Positions 1-9,235 of a DNA stretch of 33,928 nt are shown here, in pieces. How positions within the stretch are numbered: position 1 is the first letter of the stretch; each line of letters begins with the position of its first letter. The stretch is from Motilibacter aurantiacus (lineage in GTDB: Bacteria > Actinomycetota > Actinomycetes > Motilibacterales > Motilibacteraceae). A program made the position numbers and the translations under genes. The notes under the pieces are model-generated. The model saw only the letters and a program-made list of their open reading frames with translations, was not told the origin of the DNA and did no database searches. Location of the stretch: positions 19,034 to 52,961 of the forward strand of contig NZ_JAANNO010000013.1 of the NCBI RefSeq assembly GCF_011250645.1, given 5' to 3'.

Positions 1-76
1 GAGGCCTCCGGCCACTGACCACCGGCACCAGACGCACGACCCGCACCGCCCACTACCCAAGCGAAGGAACGCACAC

Positions 77-529
77 ATGGCCAAGGACAAGGCCGCCGAG
101 ACCGCCGAGGACGCCCCGGCCAAGGGCGGCAAGAAGAAGATGATCATCATCGCCGCCGTCGCGCTGGTCGCACTGCTCGGCGGGGTGTACAAGTTCGTGC
201 TCGCCAAGCCGGCCGAGGCCGAGGCCAAGGAGCCCGAGCCGGGGATCACGCTCACCCTCGACCCGATCAACATCAACCTCGCCGACGGGCACTTCCTCAA
301 GCTCGGCATCAGCCTGCTGTTCACCGTCGAGGGCAGCACGGGCCACGGGGAGCCGGAGGGTTCGGCCGCTCTGGACGACGCCATCTCGCTCTTCAGCGGC
401 GAGGAGGTCTCGGTGCTCTCCGTGCCGAAGAACCGGGAGAAGCTCAAGAAGGAGCTCCTGGAGATGGTGAACGAGGACTACCACCACGGCGTGATGAAGG
501 TGTACTTCACGAACTTCGTCATGCAGTGA
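77..529 (+). CDS. fliL: Flagellar basal body-associated protein FliL
   Basis: 150-residue single-pass membrane protein. A lysine-rich cytoplasmic head (residues 1-22, ending GGKKK) is followed by one hydrophobic helix (about 22-42) and a periplasm-side domain. The segment ITLTLDPININLADGHFLKLGISL is typical of FliL, and the C-terminus ends in the usual YFTNFVMQ. FliL sits beside the stator and supports torque or stator engagement. An AAGGA ribosome site lies about eight bases before ATG 77. It is the first full gene of a flagellar cluster, with fliM downstream. Unlike every later junction in this operon, it is followed by a 259-bp gap containing a strong hairpin, so it may be partly uncoupled from the downstream genes. 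Identification rests on length, topology, motif and context. Confidence 0.93.
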   Translation: MAKDKAAETAEDAPAKGGKKKMIIIAAVALVALLGGVYKFVLAKPAEAEAKEPEPGITLTLDPININLADGHFLKLGISLLFTVEGSTGHGEPEGSAALDDAISLFSGEEVSVLSVPKNREKLKKELLEMVNEDYHHGVMKVYFTNFVMQ

Positions 530-570
530 CGCCGGGCCTCCGCGTCCCGGAGGCACCACGCACGTCCCAC

Positions 571-607
571 CGACCGCCGGGGGCGCAGACCGCGCCCCCG
601 GCGGTCG
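571..607 (+). terminator. 16-bp perfect GC hairpin after fliL
   Basis: Bases 571-586 pair perfectly with 592-607 around a five-base loop (587-591). No T-run follows, as is common for actinobacterial terminators. It lies 41 bases after the fliL stop. It could terminate, attenuate or protect the 3' end of a fliL transcript. Function is inferred; the inverted repeat is directly visible. Confidence 0.7.
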
Positions 608-618
608 CGCGTCCCGGC

Positions 619-729
619 TTGGTGATCACGACAGGTGAGGAACCCGTGACACCGGGGAACGGGGCACCTGACAGCATGGGTACGGCTCGAACCCCACCAA
701 CCAGGACCAGCCGGGCGCGACACGCCCGG
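619..729 (+). promoter_or_regulatory. Candidate structured RNA leader upstream of fliM (class unassigned)
   Basis: By hand the stretch folds into a three-way junction. P1 pairs 619-624 with 695-700. P2 pairs 632-637 (CAGGTG) with 665-670 (CACCTG) and has an inner 4-bp helix, 643-646 with 660-663. P3 pairs 678-681 with 691-694 and stacks directly on P1. The P3 loop bases 683-687 (CGGCT) are complementary to 709-713 (AGCCG), a possible pseudoknot. That pairing competes with a 7-bp hairpin 711-717/723-729 located 60 bases before the fliM start, which resembles an expression platform. I could not fit it to GEMM (c-di-GMP-I), ydaO (c-di-AMP), TPP, SAM or cobalamin consensus sequences. No folding software or covariation was available, so this is a hypothesis. 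Confidence 0.3.
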
Positions 730-788
730 AGGAAGACATTCACCCGTAAGAGCTAAGGCCCAGGACCTCCGACGCCGAAGAGCCCCAC

Positions 789-1826
789 GTGACAGCAGGA
801 ACGCCGCTTTCCCCAGCCGAGGTGGACGAGGCCGACGCGCCCGTCGCCGGCCCCGGGAGCGCCCCGGGCTCGGGCACGTCCGGGTCGCGTGGCCGCGTCG
901 GCCGCCGATCGCGCGGCTCCGGGCCCGTGGCGTACGACTTCCGCCGCCCGACCAAGCTCTCCCGTGAGCACGTCCGGACGCTGCAGATCGTCTTCGAGAC
1001 GTTCTCCCGGCAGTACACGACCCTCCTCACGTCGACGCTGCGCACGGTCGCCCAGGTCAACCTGGTGTCGATCGACCAGCTGACCTACGACGAGTACGTC
1101 TCCCAGCTGGCCAACCCGACCCACATGGCCGTCCTCAGCGTGGAGCCGCTGCCGGGCGCCGGCGTGCTGGAGTTCTCCGTCGGCACCGCGATGGCCTGCG
1201 TCGACCACCTGCTCGGCGGCCCCGGTGCCGAGAGCCAGCCCGAGCGCGCCCTGTCCGAGATCGAGGCGACGCTGCTGCGCGGCCTGCTCGACCGGGTCCT
1301 CGGCGAGCTGCGGTACGCCTTCGAGGGCGTGCTGCGCCTCGAGCCGACGATCACCGGCATCGAGTACAACCCGCAGTTCGCGCAGGTCGCCAGCGCCTCG
1401 GACATGGTCCTGGTGGCGTCCTTCGACATGAAGGTCGGCGCGGTCGAGACCGTGGCCACGGTCTGCCTGCCCTTCAACCCCACCCTCGCCGCGCTGGACG
1501 CGGCCAGCGGCGCCCACACCACCGGCGAGCGCGAGCGGCTCGCGCGCGAGGAGGCCGCCAGGCGCGTCCGCGATCGCCTGCAGGACGTGCCCGTGGAGGT
1601 CGCAGTCCGCTTCGCCGGCACGGCGGCGCGCCCGCGCGACCTGGTGAACCTGCAGGTCGGCGACGTCCTGCCGCTCAAGCACAACACCGGCGACCCGCTC
1701 ACCGTGACGGCCGCCGACATCGTCTTCGCCCACGCGGTGCCCGGCGCCGCGGGCAAGCGGCTCGCCGTGCTCGTCGTCGAGTCGCCCGAGAACTCGAACC
1801 CCCTGAAGCCGGAGGAGCCCGCATGA
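789..1826 (+). CDS. fliM: Flagellar motor switch protein FliM
   Basis: 345 residues, the usual FliM length. Near the N-terminus [10 protein letters not shown] (residues 7-16) matches the LSQ-E-ID CheY-binding peptide. After a flexible Gly/Ser/Arg-rich linker (about 20-50), [18 protein letters not shown] opens the middle domain, which carries the FliG contact. The C-terminal SpoA-like domain (about 265-340) contains the [10 protein letters not shown] pattern. FliM forms the cytoplasmic C-ring, binds phospho-CheY and sets rotation direction. GTG 789 is the only reasonable start because an in-frame stop lies at 747-749; the ribosome site is weak (GAAG at 777). Its last four bases overlap fliN (ATGA), implying translational coupling. 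Expression may depend on the leader RNA upstream. Confidence 0.95.
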   Translation: MTAGTPLSPAEVDEADAPVAGPGSAPGSGTSGSRGRVGRRSRGSGPVAYDFRRPTKLSREHVRTLQIVFETFSRQYTTLLTSTLRTVAQVNLVSIDQLTYDEYVSQLANPTHMAVLSVEPLPGAGVLEFSVGTAMACVDHLLGGPGAESQPERALSEIEATLLRGLLDRVLGELRYAFEGVLRLEPTITGIEYNPQFAQVASASDMVLVASFDMKVGAVETVATVCLPFNPTLAALDAASGAHTTGERERLAREEAARRVRDRLQDVPVEVAVRFAGTAARPRDLVNLQVGDVLPLKHNTGDPLTVTAADIVFAHAVPGAAGKRLAVLVVESPENSNPLKPEEPA

Positions 1827-2590
1827 CCACCGTCGCCCCCGAGGTCCTCGAGGCGGTCGTCGCCGCCGCGGAGGCCGCCGCGTCCGCGCTCCCGAGCGCG
1901 GCCCCGCTCGTGCCGGGCACCCCGGTCTTCGACATCACCGCCGCACCCGTCCCGGCGGACGCCGCCACGGCCGTCGTCGCCGGGCTCACCGGCAGCGTGC
2001 GGGGCTCGTCGCTCGTGGTCATCGGCGCGGACCTGGTCGACGCCCTGCGCAGCTCCCCGCTCGGCGAGCTCGACGTCTCGGCGGCGGTCCAGCCGGCGCT
2101 CACCGCGGCCGGCGCCGCGTTCGGCCAGGTCGTCGTCGAGACCGGGCGCGAGCTCCCCGTCGACGTCGCCCTCGACTCGCTGAGCGGGGGCGGCATGGCC
2201 GTGGCCGTGCCACTGCTCGCCGACGGCGAGGTCCGCGCGACCTATGCGGCACTGCTCTCCGCTGCGCCCTCCGGCTCGGCCGGGGGGCCGGGCGCCGGGC
2301 GCGCCGGCGGGACGTCGGGGACCGGCTCGAGCCGTGGGCTCGACCTGTTGCGCGACGTCGAGATGGAGGTGACGGCGGAGCTGGGGCGTACGCGGATGAC
2401 CGTCCGCGAGCTGCTCTCGCTCGCGCCCGGCGCGGTCGTCGAGCTCGACCGCGCGGCCGGCAGCCCGGCCGACCTGCTGGTCAACGGCACGTTGATCGCC
2501 CGCGGCGAGGTCGTCGTCGTCGACGAGGACTTCGGCATCCGCATCACCGAGATCGTGGGCCCGAAGGCCGACACCGAGGGCGCCGCGTGA
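1823..2590 (+). CDS. fliN: Flagellar motor switch protein FliN, long FliY-like form
   Basis: 255 residues, about twice the classical FliN. The C-terminal SpoA domain (about 170-248) is clear: [18 protein letters not shown], then [13 protein letters not shown], then [28 protein letters not shown]. FliN forms the base of the C-ring and helps dock export cargo. The first 150 residues are Ala/Val-rich and look like a diverged CheC/FliY-type domain ([21 protein letters not shown]), but I see no convincing CheC phosphatase E-x-x-N motif. The start overlaps the fliM stop as ATGA, and the stop overlaps the fliO start as GTGA. A Gly/Ala/Ser linker (about 150-170) separates the two parts. FliN identity is secure; the role of the N-terminal part is inferred. 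Confidence 0.9.
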   Translation: MTTVAPEVLEAVVAAAEAAASALPSAAPLVPGTPVFDITAAPVPADAATAVVAGLTGSVRGSSLVVIGADLVDALRSSPLGELDVSAAVQPALTAAGAAFGQVVVETGRELPVDVALDSLSGGGMAVAVPLLADGEVRATYAALLSAAPSGSAGGPGAGRAGGTSGTGSSRGLDLLRDVEMEVTAELGRTRMTVRELLSLAPGAVVELDRAAGSPADLLVNGTLIARGEVVVVDEDFGIRITEIVGPKADTEGAA

Positions 2591-3051
2591 CCGGTTCCAC
2601 CTTCGGGATGCTCCTGCGGCTGTTCCTGTCGCTGGGCGTCGTCATCGCGCTCATGTGGCTGGCCGCGCGCGTGCTGCGCGGGTCGATGGGCGGCCGCAAC
2701 ACCGGCGCGCTGGAGATCCTGGCCCGCCAGCAGCTCTCCCGCGGCGCCTCGGTCTCGGTCGTTCGCGTCGCCGACCGCGCCCTCGTGGTCGGTGTCACGG
2801 ACACCCAGGTCACGCTGCTCACGGAGACCGATCTCGAGCTGATCCAGCTCGCCCAGGAGGCGGGCACCGAGGCAACCGACGCCGACGCCGACACCTCGGT
2901 CTCGGTGGACGAGGACGGGAACGTGCGTATCGTGACGGCAAAGCCCGCCCGTCCCGCTGTGGGCACCGGCCCGCTCGCGGGCAGCATCCTGAGCCCCGAC
3001 ACCTGGCGTCGGACGGTCAACGCGCTGCGCGAGCGGTCGACGAGGCGATGA
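2587..3051 (+). CDS. fliO: Flagellar biosynthesis protein FliO
   Basis: 154 residues with one N-terminal membrane helix (about 8-28, [19 protein letters not shown]) and a small cytoplasmic domain. The pattern [31 protein letters not shown] is characteristic of FliO/FliZ. FliO is a scaffold that helps FliP assemble into the flagellar export gate. The acidic stretch after residue 95 and the basic C-terminal tail (RERSTRR) are low-complexity. GTG 2587 overlaps the fliN stop, and the stop overlaps the fliP start as ATGA. FliO is poorly conserved, so identification leans on topology and its position directly before fliP. Confidence 0.9.
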   Translation: MTGSTFGMLLRLFLSLGVVIALMWLAARVLRGSMGGRNTGALEILARQQLSRGASVSVVRVADRALVVGVTDTQVTLLTETDLELIQLAQEAGTEATDADADTSVSVDEDGNVRIVTAKPARPAVGTGPLAGSILSPDTWRRTVNALRERSTRR

Positions 3052-3866
3052 TGAGCTGCCTGCCCACGCCCCGCCGCCTCCTGCGGCATGCCCTCGCCAC
3101 CGCCACCGTCGGCGGGACGTTCCTGCTCGTCGGCGGCGCCCCCGCGTACGCCGCGGAGCCCGGCCCCGGAGGCCCGCAGGGCCCCGGCTCGCCCACCGGC
3201 CCGACCAGCGTCAACGTCGACCTCGGCGGCCTCGTCGGGCGGCCCAGCACGTCGATCGTCACCATCCTGGCGATCACCCTGCTGGCCGTCGCCCCCTCGC
3301 TGCTGCTCATGACCACGAGCTTCACCAAGGTCTTCGTGGTGCTCGGCCTGACCCGCAACGCGCTGGGCGTGCAGAACGTCCCGCCCAACCAGGTCCTGGC
3401 CGGCCTGGCGCTGTTCATCTCGCTGTTCATCATGGCGCCGACCCTCAGCGAGGTGAACGAGCGCGGGGTCCAGCCCTTCCTGGCGGGGGACAAGACCCAG
3501 TCGCAGGCGTTCAACGACGGCGTGCAGCCCCTGCGCGAGTTCATGGTCGACCGGACCCGCAAGGACGAGCTGGCTCTTTTCACTAAGGTCGCGGGGGAGG
3601 GCAAGCCGACATCTGCAGCAGAGGTTCCGCTGTCGACGCTGGTCCCGGCCTTCGTCCTCTCGGAGCTGAAGAGCGCGTTCATCATCGGCTTCATCATCTT
3701 CATCCCGTTCCTCGTGATCGACATCGTCGTCAGCGCGGCGCTGATGTCGCTCGGGATGATGATGCTGCCGCCGGTCATGATCTCGCTCCCGTTCAAGCTC
3801 CTGCTGTTCGTCCTGGTGGACGGTTGGGGGCTTGTCGTGACAGCCCTCGTCTCCTCCTACACCTAG
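3048..3866 (+). CDS. fliP: Flagellar export gate protein FliP
   Basis: 272 residues. A cleavable signal peptide is visible (RRLLRHALATA, hydrophobic core, cleavage probably after AYA at about 34), as in many FliP proteins. The mature part has the family pattern: SIVTILAITLLAVAPSLLLM, FTKVFVVLGLTRNALG, PPNQVLAGLALFISLFIM, and the C-terminal ALMSLGMMMLPPVMISLPFK and DGWGLVV. FliP is the main subunit of the FliP/Q/R membrane export pore. The open frame extends far upstream to 2655, but that part is a shadow of fliO. ATG 3048 overlaps the fliO stop, and ATG 3051 follows immediately, so either codon may be used. Seven bases separate it from fliQ. Confidence 0.96.
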   Translation: MMSCLPTPRRLLRHALATATVGGTFLLVGGAPAYAAEPGPGGPQGPGSPTGPTSVNVDLGGLVGRPSTSIVTILAITLLAVAPSLLLMTTSFTKVFVVLGLTRNALGVQNVPPNQVLAGLALFISLFIMAPTLSEVNERGVQPFLAGDKTQSQAFNDGVQPLREFMVDRTRKDELALFTKVAGEGKPTSAAEVPLSTLVPAFVLSELKSAFIIGFIIFIPFLVIDIVVSAALMSLGMMMLPPVMISLPFKLLLFVLVDGWGLVVTALVSSYT

Positions 3867-3873
3867 GACTTCG

Positions 3874-4149
3874 ATGACCGACGCCGCCATCCTCGAGATC
3901 GCTCTCCAGACCATGATCGTCGCCGCGAAGCTCTCGGCCCCCATGCTGCTGACGGCCCTCGGGATCGGTTTTGCGATCTCGCTCTTCCAGTCCGTGACGC
4001 AGATCCAGGAGGCGACGCTGAGCTTCGTCCCCAAGGCGATCGGCGTCGGCATCGCGGTCCTCTTCTCGGGCAACTGGATGATCCACGAGCTGGTCAGCTT
4101 CACCCACCAGCTGTTCGAGAAGGTCCCCACCCTGTTGTCGGCGGGCTGA
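3874..4149 (+). CDS. fliQ: Flagellar export gate protein FliQ
   Basis: 91 residues with two membrane helices (about 15-40 and 53-75), the normal FliQ size and topology. Family sequences include LSAPMLLTALGIGFAISLFQS, VTQIQEATLSFVPKAIG and GNWMIHELVSFT. FliQ packs around the FliP/FliR core of the type III export gate. AGGAC lies just before ATG 3874. It follows fliP by seven bases and precedes fliR by two, so it is clearly within the same transcript. Nothing unusual is seen. Confidence 0.95.
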   Translation: MTDAAILEIALQTMIVAAKLSAPMLLTALGIGFAISLFQSVTQIQEATLSFVPKAIGVGIAVLFSGNWMIHELVSFTHQLFEKVPTLLSAG

Positions 4150-4151
4150 GT

Positions 4152-4913
4152 GTGAACGTCGAGATCGCCGCACCGCTGCTGGTCGGGCTGCTCCTCGCGA
4201 GCGTCCGGGCGGCGGCCTGGCTCCTGATCGCGCCGCCCTTCGCGTCGCGGGCCGTGCCGGGCGCGGTCAAGGCGATCCTGGCGGTCGCGCTCTCGCTGCC
4301 GGTGGCTCCCCGGCTCGCGGAGACGGTCCCGGAGCTGACGGCGGCGGGGCTGATCACCAGCGCGGTGCTCCAGGCGTTCACCGGGGCGGCGCTCGGCTTC
4401 ATCACCTACCTGCTCTTCCAGGCGGTCCAGTCGGCCGGTGACCTGATCGACCTCTTCGGCGGGTTCTCGGTCGCCATGGGCTACGACCCGTTGTCGATGA
4501 CGCAGAACAGCGTCTTCGGCCGCTTCACCTCACAGCTCGCGGTGGTCCTGCTCTTCGCCCTCAACGGGCACCTGCTCGTCATCCGCGGCTTCCTCGAGTC
4601 CTACGACGCGGTGCCGCTGAGCGCCTCGATCGACGTCGAGCGGCTCAGCGAGGTCCTTGTCACGAGCATCGGCGAGTTCCTCCTCGCCGCCCTGCAGATC
4701 GCCGCACCCCTGATCGGAGTCCTCTTCGTGGTCGACGTGGGCCTCGGGCTGCTGACCCGCATCGCCCCGGCGCTGAACCCGTTCATGCTCGGCTTCCCCG
4801 CCAAGATCCTGGCCACCCTGCTGCTCTTCGGTGCCTGCGTCCCGCTCATCCCGGGCGCGGTCGACCGGGTCGTCGACATGGGCCTGCGGGCCGTCGCCGC
4901 GGCGGTGGGCTGA
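4152..4913 (+). CDS. fliR: Flagellar export gate protein FliR
   Basis: 253 residues with about six hydrophobic helices, as expected. Recognisable parts are the N-terminal LLLASVRAAAWLLIAPPFASRAVPGAVK, then DLIDLFGGFSVAMGYDP, and the C-terminal LGLLTRIAPALNPFMLGFPAKI. FliR is the single-copy subunit that closes the FliP/Q export pore and contacts FlhB. The GTG start at 4152 lies two bases after the fliQ stop, and the stop shares its last base with the flhB ATG at 4913. Both junctions imply coupled translation. Confidence 0.95.
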   Translation: MNVEIAAPLLVGLLLASVRAAAWLLIAPPFASRAVPGAVKAILAVALSLPVAPRLAETVPELTAAGLITSAVLQAFTGAALGFITYLLFQAVQSAGDLIDLFGGFSVAMGYDPLSMTQNSVFGRFTSQLAVVLLFALNGHLLVIRGFLESYDAVPLSASIDVERLSEVLVTSIGEFLLAALQIAAPLIGVLFVVDVGLGLLTRIAPALNPFMLGFPAKILATLLLFGACVPLIPGAVDRVVDMGLRAVAAAVG

Positions 4914-5992
4914 TGTCCGGGGAGAAGACCGAGAAGCCCACAGCCAAGAAGCGGAAGGAAGCCCGCAAGGAAGGCCAGTTCCCCCGGACCGCCGACTTCG
5001 GCGCCTGGGTCGGTGTGCTCGCGGCCAGCTTCATCCTTCCCCACGCCATCGGCAGCGCGATGGACAACACGAGCGCGCTGTTCGTCGAGGCCTCCACGCT
5101 GATCGAGGACCCCGAGCCGGCGCAGGCGCTGTCCCTGCTGTCCGAGGCCGCCAAGCTGCTCGTCACGATCGTCGCGCCGCTCTGCCTCGTTCTGCTCGCG
5201 GTGGCCGTTCTCTCGCACGCCGCCCAGGGCGGCATCCCCGTCGCCACCAAGAAGTTCAAGCCCGACTTCAAGCACCTGAACCCGATCTCCGGCATCAAGC
5301 GGCTGTTCGGGCCGCAGGGCGCCTGGGAGGGGATCAAGACCCTGTTGAAGGTCGGGGTGCTCGCCTTCGTGGTGTGGCACGCGATGCGGGGGATCCATCC
5401 GTTGCTCGCCCGCGGTAGCTCGATGCCGCTCTCGACGGTGCTGGACGCCGTCGGGGACACCGTGATCACCTTGATGCGGCAGGCCGCAATGGCCGGCCTG
5501 GTCCTCGCCGCCGCCGACTACGCCGTCGTGCGTCACCGCATCGAGAAGGGCATGCGGATGAGCAAGCAGGACATCAAGGACGAGTACAAGCAGGCCGAGG
5601 GCGACCCGCACGTCAAGGGCCAGATCCGGTCCCGCCAGATGGCGATGAGCCGCAACCGCATGATGGCCGACGCCGCGAACGCGGACGTCGTGCTGGTGAA
5701 CCCGACGCACGTCGCGGTGGCGCTCCGCTACGACCCCGCCACGGGGGGCGCGCCACGCGTCGTCGCGAAGGGCGCCGGCGCGCTGGCCGCGAAGATCCGT
5801 GCCATCGCCGACGAGAACCGCATCCCGATGGTCCAGGACGTCCCGCTGGCCCGCACGCTCTACAAGGCGGTCGACGTCGGCGGCGAGGTCCCGCCCGACC
5901 TCTACAACGCGATCGCCCGGGTGCTCGCGTTCGTGCTGTCGCTCAAGGCGCGCGGCTCGGCCGCCGGCATGCACCGGGTGCCCGTGCACTGA
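4913..5992 (+). CDS. flhB: Flagellar export switch protein FlhB
   Basis: 359 residues. The N-terminus GEKTEKPTAKKRKEARKEGQ is the classical FlhB opening. Four hydrophobic segments follow (about 27-50, 85-108, 145-165, 185-205), then a cytoplasmic domain. The autocleavage motif NPTH is intact at residues 263-266 (LVNPTHVAVALRYD), followed by VVAKGAGALAAKIR and IPMVQDVPLARTLY. FlhB cleaves itself between N and P and switches export from rod/hook to filament substrates. This is the last gene of the first flagellar block; its normal partner flhA is about 6 kb away, beyond an insertion of unrelated genes. Confidence 0.96.
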   Translation: MSGEKTEKPTAKKRKEARKEGQFPRTADFGAWVGVLAASFILPHAIGSAMDNTSALFVEASTLIEDPEPAQALSLLSEAAKLLVTIVAPLCLVLLAVAVLSHAAQGGIPVATKKFKPDFKHLNPISGIKRLFGPQGAWEGIKTLLKVGVLAFVVWHAMRGIHPLLARGSSMPLSTVLDAVGDTVITLMRQAAMAGLVLAAADYAVVRHRIEKGMRMSKQDIKDEYKQAEGDPHVKGQIRSRQMAMSRNRMMADAANADVVLVNPTHVAVALRYDPATGGAPRVVAKGAGALAAKIRAIADENRIPMVQDVPLARTLYKAVDVGGEVPPDLYNAIARVLAFVLSLKARGSAAGMHRVPVH

Positions 5993-6008
5993 GGGCCCGG
6001 GCGAACGG

Positions 6009-6901
<893 letters not shown>

Positions 6902-6940
6902 GCGCGGCGGGCGGATGCGGAAGCGGGGCGGGCGGACGCG

Positions 6941-6976
6941 GAAGCGGGGCGCCACCCGGAGGTGACGCCCCGCTTC
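6941..6976. terminator. Bidirectional hairpin terminator
   Basis: Bases 6941-6951 pair perfectly with 6966-6976 (11 bp). After one mismatch, 6953-6956 pairs with 6961-6964 around the loop CGGA. It sits between two convergent genes, the acetyltransferase ending at 6901 and the dehydrogenase ending at 6993, and can serve both. Just before it, the GCGGAnGCGGAAGCGGGGCG unit occurs twice in tandem (about 6910-6950). Confidence 0.75.
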
Positions 6977-6992
6977 AGGGGTTGCTACGAGC

Positions 6993-9110
6993 TCAGCTCG
7001 CCGGGGTGAGCGCGACCTCGGCGCTGCCGGAGAGGGCGGGGAGCCCGTCGCTCGGCGCGTCGGTGTAGGACGCGTTGAACACGGCCCGGAGGTTCGAGGC
7101 GCCGGCGTGGCCGCCGTCCACGAACGTCACGAACGACCCGGTGCAGCCCGTGCTCGTCGAGAGCGGGTGGCCGTGGGTGTCGTGGCCGAGGATGAACGAG
7201 ACGCTGACCCGCGAGCAGTCGACCGGCTGGTCGTCGGTGACGGTGACGGTGTAGGTCACGGTGTCACCCCAGTGGAAGGTCCCACCGTGCTGCGAGGGGT
7301 TGGTGGTGATCGACACGACCGGGGCCGTGTTGCCGACGACGACCCGGACGGACCACGCAGCGCTGCGACCGGTCTCGTCGGTGACGTTCAGCGTGGCCTC
7401 GTACGTGCCGTTCGCGGTGTAGGTGTGGGTCGGGTTCTGCTCGGTGGAGTCCACCACGCCGTCGGCGTTGAAGTCCCACTCGTAGGTGAGCTCGTCACCG
7501 TCGGCGTCCGTCGTGCCCGCGCTGGAGAACTTGACGGTCAGCGGCGCCTGGCCGTTCACCACGTCCGCAGACGCCTTCGGCTGCGGGGTGCGGTTGCCGC
7601 GGGTGTAGTCGATACGAGCCAGCTGGGCCTCGGGCAGCTCCGCGAAGTAGCCCGTGCCGTAGTCGAGGACGTAGAGCGCGCCGTCGGGGCCGAACTCCAT
7701 GTCCATCGGGCCGTCGAGGGTCACGTCGCCCGCGGGCAGGATCTTCTCGATCGACTTGACCTTGCTGTTGCTGCCGATGTTGAAGGCGAGCAGCCAGTCA
7801 CGGGTCCACTCACCGAGCAGCGGCTTGCCGGCCAGCTCCTCGGGCCAGCGGACCTGCGAGGTCAGGCCCTTGGCCGGACGGTACGCCGGGCCGCCCATCG
7901 GGCCGATGCCGCCGGTGCCGAGCTCGGGGAACTGCTCGCTCGGGCCGTAGCCGTAGATGACCTCGGCGTCCGTCACGGCGGGCAGGTTCGTCAGGCCGGT
8001 GTTCCAGCGCGAGTCGTTGACCGGCTTCTTGCAGTTGAACTTCGGGCCGGAGGTGCCGGTCGCGAAGTCGTAGTCGTTGTACGCGAGGTCGCGCGACATG
8101 CAGAACGGCCAGCCGTAGTTGGCCGGGCGGTCGACGACCATCCAGCGACCCTGGCCCGAGGGGCCGCGGTTCGGGTTGTCGGCGTTGGCGTCGGGGGAGT
8201 AGTCGCCGACGTAGACGTCGCCCGTCTTCGAGTCGACGTCGAACCGGAACGGGTTGCGGAAGCCCATCGCGTAGATCTCGGGGCGGGTCTTCTCGGTGCC
8301 CGGCTTGAACAGGTTGCCGGACGGGATCGTGTAGCTGCCGTTCTCGGCGACCTTGATGCGCAGGATCTTGCCGCGCAGGTCGTTGGTGTTGCCCGAGGTA
8401 CGGCGGGCGTCGAAGACGGGGTTGCGGCCCGGGCGGTCGTCGATCGGGGTGTAGCCGTCGGACGAGAACGGGTTCGAGTCGTCACCCGTCGACAGGTAGA
8501 GGTTGCCCTTGCTGTCGAAGTCGATCTTGCCGCCGACGTGGCAGCACATGCCACGGTCGACGGGGACCTCGAGGATGCGCTGCTCGGTGCTGAAGTTCAG
8601 CTTGTTGCCCTCGAGCTTGAAGCGCGAGAGGTAGAGGGCGCCCTTGTAGCGGTCCCAGTCGGCCTGCGTGCCGGTCTCCGGCGCGTCGCCCTCGTTGACG
8701 CCCGGCGTGGCCGGGTTGTCGACGGGGGTGTTGAGGCGCGGGGAGTAGTAGACGTAGACCCACTTGTTCTTCGCGAAGTTGGGGTCCACGGCAACGCCCT
8801 GGACGCCTTCCTCGTCGTGCTGGTACAGGCCCTGCGGGCTCTGCTTCATGTCGGCGGCGAGGAAGTTCACGCCGCTCGCAGGGTCGTGGAGCCGGATCTC
8901 ACCCGTCCGCGCGCTGTGCAGCACGCGGAGGTCGGGCAGGACGGCGAGCGCCATCGGCTCGCCCGGGCGGTCGTTCAGCGTCACCTTCTGGAAGGCGTTG
9001 CCGTCGACGGCCGCCGTCCCGGAAGTCGCCTCGCCCGCGAGGACCGGCTGCACACTCGCCAGTCCTACGAACGCCGCGGCGAGGCACGCCGCTGTTGTCG
9101 CCCTTCGCAT
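6993..9110 (-). CDS. Secreted PQQ-dependent sugar dehydrogenase-like protein with PKD domain
   Basis: 705 residues. Residues 1-26 form a signal peptide ending VLA. The long middle part (about 40-510) is a glucose/sorbosone dehydrogenase-type beta-propeller, with EEGVQGVAVDPNFAKN, VYVYYSP, MCCHVGGKIDFDSKGNLYLSTGDD, LRGKILRI, EIYAMGFRNPFRFDVD and DGPMDMEFGPDGALYVLDYG. Enzymes of this group oxidise sugars or aldoses with bound PQQ and act outside the cell. A PKD domain follows (about 520-610: QAPLTVKFSSAGTTDADGD, YEWDFNADGVVDS, NPTHTYTANGTYEATL). A last Ig-like region of about 100 residues (HWGDTVTYTVTVTDD) is probably for carbohydrate or surface attachment. It is transcribed against the flagellar genes and has its own promoter. 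Confidence 0.88.
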   Translation of the reverse strand: MRRATTAACLAAAFVGLASVQPVLAGEATSGTAAVDGNAFQKVTLNDRPGEPMALAVLPDLRVLHSARTGEIRLHDPASGVNFLAADMKQSPQGLYQHDEEGVQGVAVDPNFAKNKWVYVYYSPRLNTPVDNPATPGVNEGDAPETGTQADWDRYKGALYLSRFKLEGNKLNFSTEQRILEVPVDRGMCCHVGGKIDFDSKGNLYLSTGDDSNPFSSDGYTPIDDRPGRNPVFDARRTSGNTNDLRGKILRIKVAENGSYTIPSGNLFKPGTEKTRPEIYAMGFRNPFRFDVDSKTGDVYVGDYSPDANADNPNRGPSGQGRWMVVDRPANYGWPFCMSRDLAYNDYDFATGTSGPKFNCKKPVNDSRWNTGLTNLPAVTDAEVIYGYGPSEQFPELGTGGIGPMGGPAYRPAKGLTSQVRWPEELAGKPLLGEWTRDWLLAFNIGSNSKVKSIEKILPAGDVTLDGPMDMEFGPDGALYVLDYGTGYFAELPEAQLARIDYTRGNRTPQPKASADVVNGQAPLTVKFSSAGTTDADGDELTYEWDFNADGVVDSTEQNPTHTYTANGTYEATLNVTDETGRSAAWSVRVVVGNTAPVVSITTNPSQHGGTFHWGDTVTYTVTVTDDQPVDCSRVSVSFILGHDTHGHPLSTSTGCTGSFVTFVDGGHAGASNLRAVFNASYTDAPSDGLPALSGSAEVALTPAS

Positions 9111-9186
9111 ACAGGACCTCCCTTGGCCACATGTCTGCGCGCACTATCACTGCAGTACGCTTCAGGTGTCATGAAGTGACCGGGCG

Positions 9187-9216
9187 ACGCTAGGTCGGCT
9201 GTTTCGCTGCTGTCAA
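9187..9216 (-). promoter_or_regulatory. Promoter of the sugar dehydrogenase gene
   Basis: On the minus strand, TTGACA (9216-9211) and TAGCGT (9192-9187) are separated by 18 bases, about 75 bases before the ATG at 9110. The -35 is a perfect consensus match and the -10 is a typical actinobacterial TAnnnT. GAGG lies close to the start codon as ribosome site. Confidence 0.55.
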
Positions 9217-9235
9217 CACCAACTTTCGCCTTCCC

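Noticed and set aside
1-18. Possible end of an upstream gene (frame ends TGA at 16-18)
   Set aside because: Only five codons are visible. A motB-like gene would be usual before fliL, but this stub cannot be identified.
619-729. Known riboswitch (GEMM c-di-GMP, ydaO c-di-AMP, TPP, SAM-IV, cobalamin)
   Set aside because: I compared the remembered consensus blocks with the sequence. Short resemblances occur (GGGGAAC, CGAACCCC), but no class fits throughout, so no name was given.
753-1733. Long minus-strand frame opposite fliM
   Set aside because: Arg/Gly/Asp/Val-rich shadow of a high-GC gene without any domain; fliM on the other strand is certain.
7107-9179. 690-codon plus-strand frame opposite the dehydrogenase
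   Set aside because: Composition typical of an antisense shadow (Val/Arg/Glu/Gly). The dehydrogenase on the minus strand has a full domain structure.
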